Source: JBBUX01 sp037445775
GTDB lineage: Bacteria > Actinomycetota > Coriobacteriia > Anaerosomatales > PHET01
Assembly (NCBI GenBank): GCA_037445775.1
Contig: JBBIJX010000028.1
Location: 1 to 21,105 of the forward strand
Length of the DNA: 21,105 nt
Direction: 5' to 3'
The notes under the pieces were generated by a model, which saw nothing but the letters and a program-made list of their open reading frames with translations, was not told where the DNA came from and searched no databases. Below are positions 21,042 to 21,105 of the stretch, piece after piece; the stretch's first letter is position 1; each line of letters opens with the position of its first letter. The translations under genes were made by a program, and so were the position numbers.

Positions 21042-21105
21042 ACAACCCTCCCCGCTATGAGCGTGTTTGAGATGAGCCGCGAGCGAAGCGAGAGTTCGCG
21101 CGCCG

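Noticed and set aside
21060..21100. Start of another plus-strand gene or a repeat at the right edge (ATGAGCCGCGAGCG...)
   Set aside because: Short, simple GC-rich sequence with no ribosome site and cut off by the window edge; cannot be supported.

Overview
The window is GC-rich (roughly two thirds G+C), densely coded chromosomal DNA holding 22 protein genes. Most genes sit in short operons with 1-13 bp start/stop overlaps and many GTG starts. High GC, a GuaB3-type IMP dehydrogenase beside guaA, a CWB2-repeat amidase, a 2-hydroxyacyl-CoA dehydratase activase operon and a YedE-type selenium operon together suggest an anaerobic high-GC actinobacterium, possibly Coriobacteriia or a relative. That placement is inference; no rRNA or other phylogenetic marker was available. 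I saw no rRNA, tRNA, CRISPR array, transposase or prophage.

Left part (1-5911, minus strand): the 5' portion of a PcrA/UvrD helicase gene running off the left edge; a small zinc-ribbon protein; a DAHP synthase/chorismate mutase pair (shikimate pathway); and guaB3-guaA (IMP to XMP to GMP).

6145-9117 (minus): a three-gene overlapping operon encoding a DUF2229 (COG3580-like) protein, a COG3581-like protein and a BadF/HgdC-type activase. These are separate versions of modules that many anaerobes carry as one giant activase-related protein. No catalytic dehydratase is adjacent.

9331-13020: an exported amidase with three CWB2 repeats (plus strand), convergent with a ychF-EamA transporter operon (minus).

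13090-16038 (plus): a GT28/MGDG-synthase-like glycosyltransferase, a LysE-family membrane protein and a GT4 glycosyltransferase, probably a cell-envelope glycolipid or glycan operon. Its first gene appears to be leaderless.

16305-19270 (plus): yedE, a TusA-like gene, a DUF3343 fusion protein and a YjeF-C/ribokinase-like enzyme, tightly coupled and closed by a strong hairpin. This is the best candidate for an under-described system: a selenium/sulfur uptake and carrier pathway that includes a small-molecule kinase or repair-type enzyme.

19435-21041 (minus): a Phd-type antitoxin/VapC toxin pair with a perfect operator-like palindrome over its translation start region, two hairpins, and an LPLAT-family acyltransferase. 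No gene-free stretch exceeds 300 bp once starts are corrected; the longest is 16039-16304.
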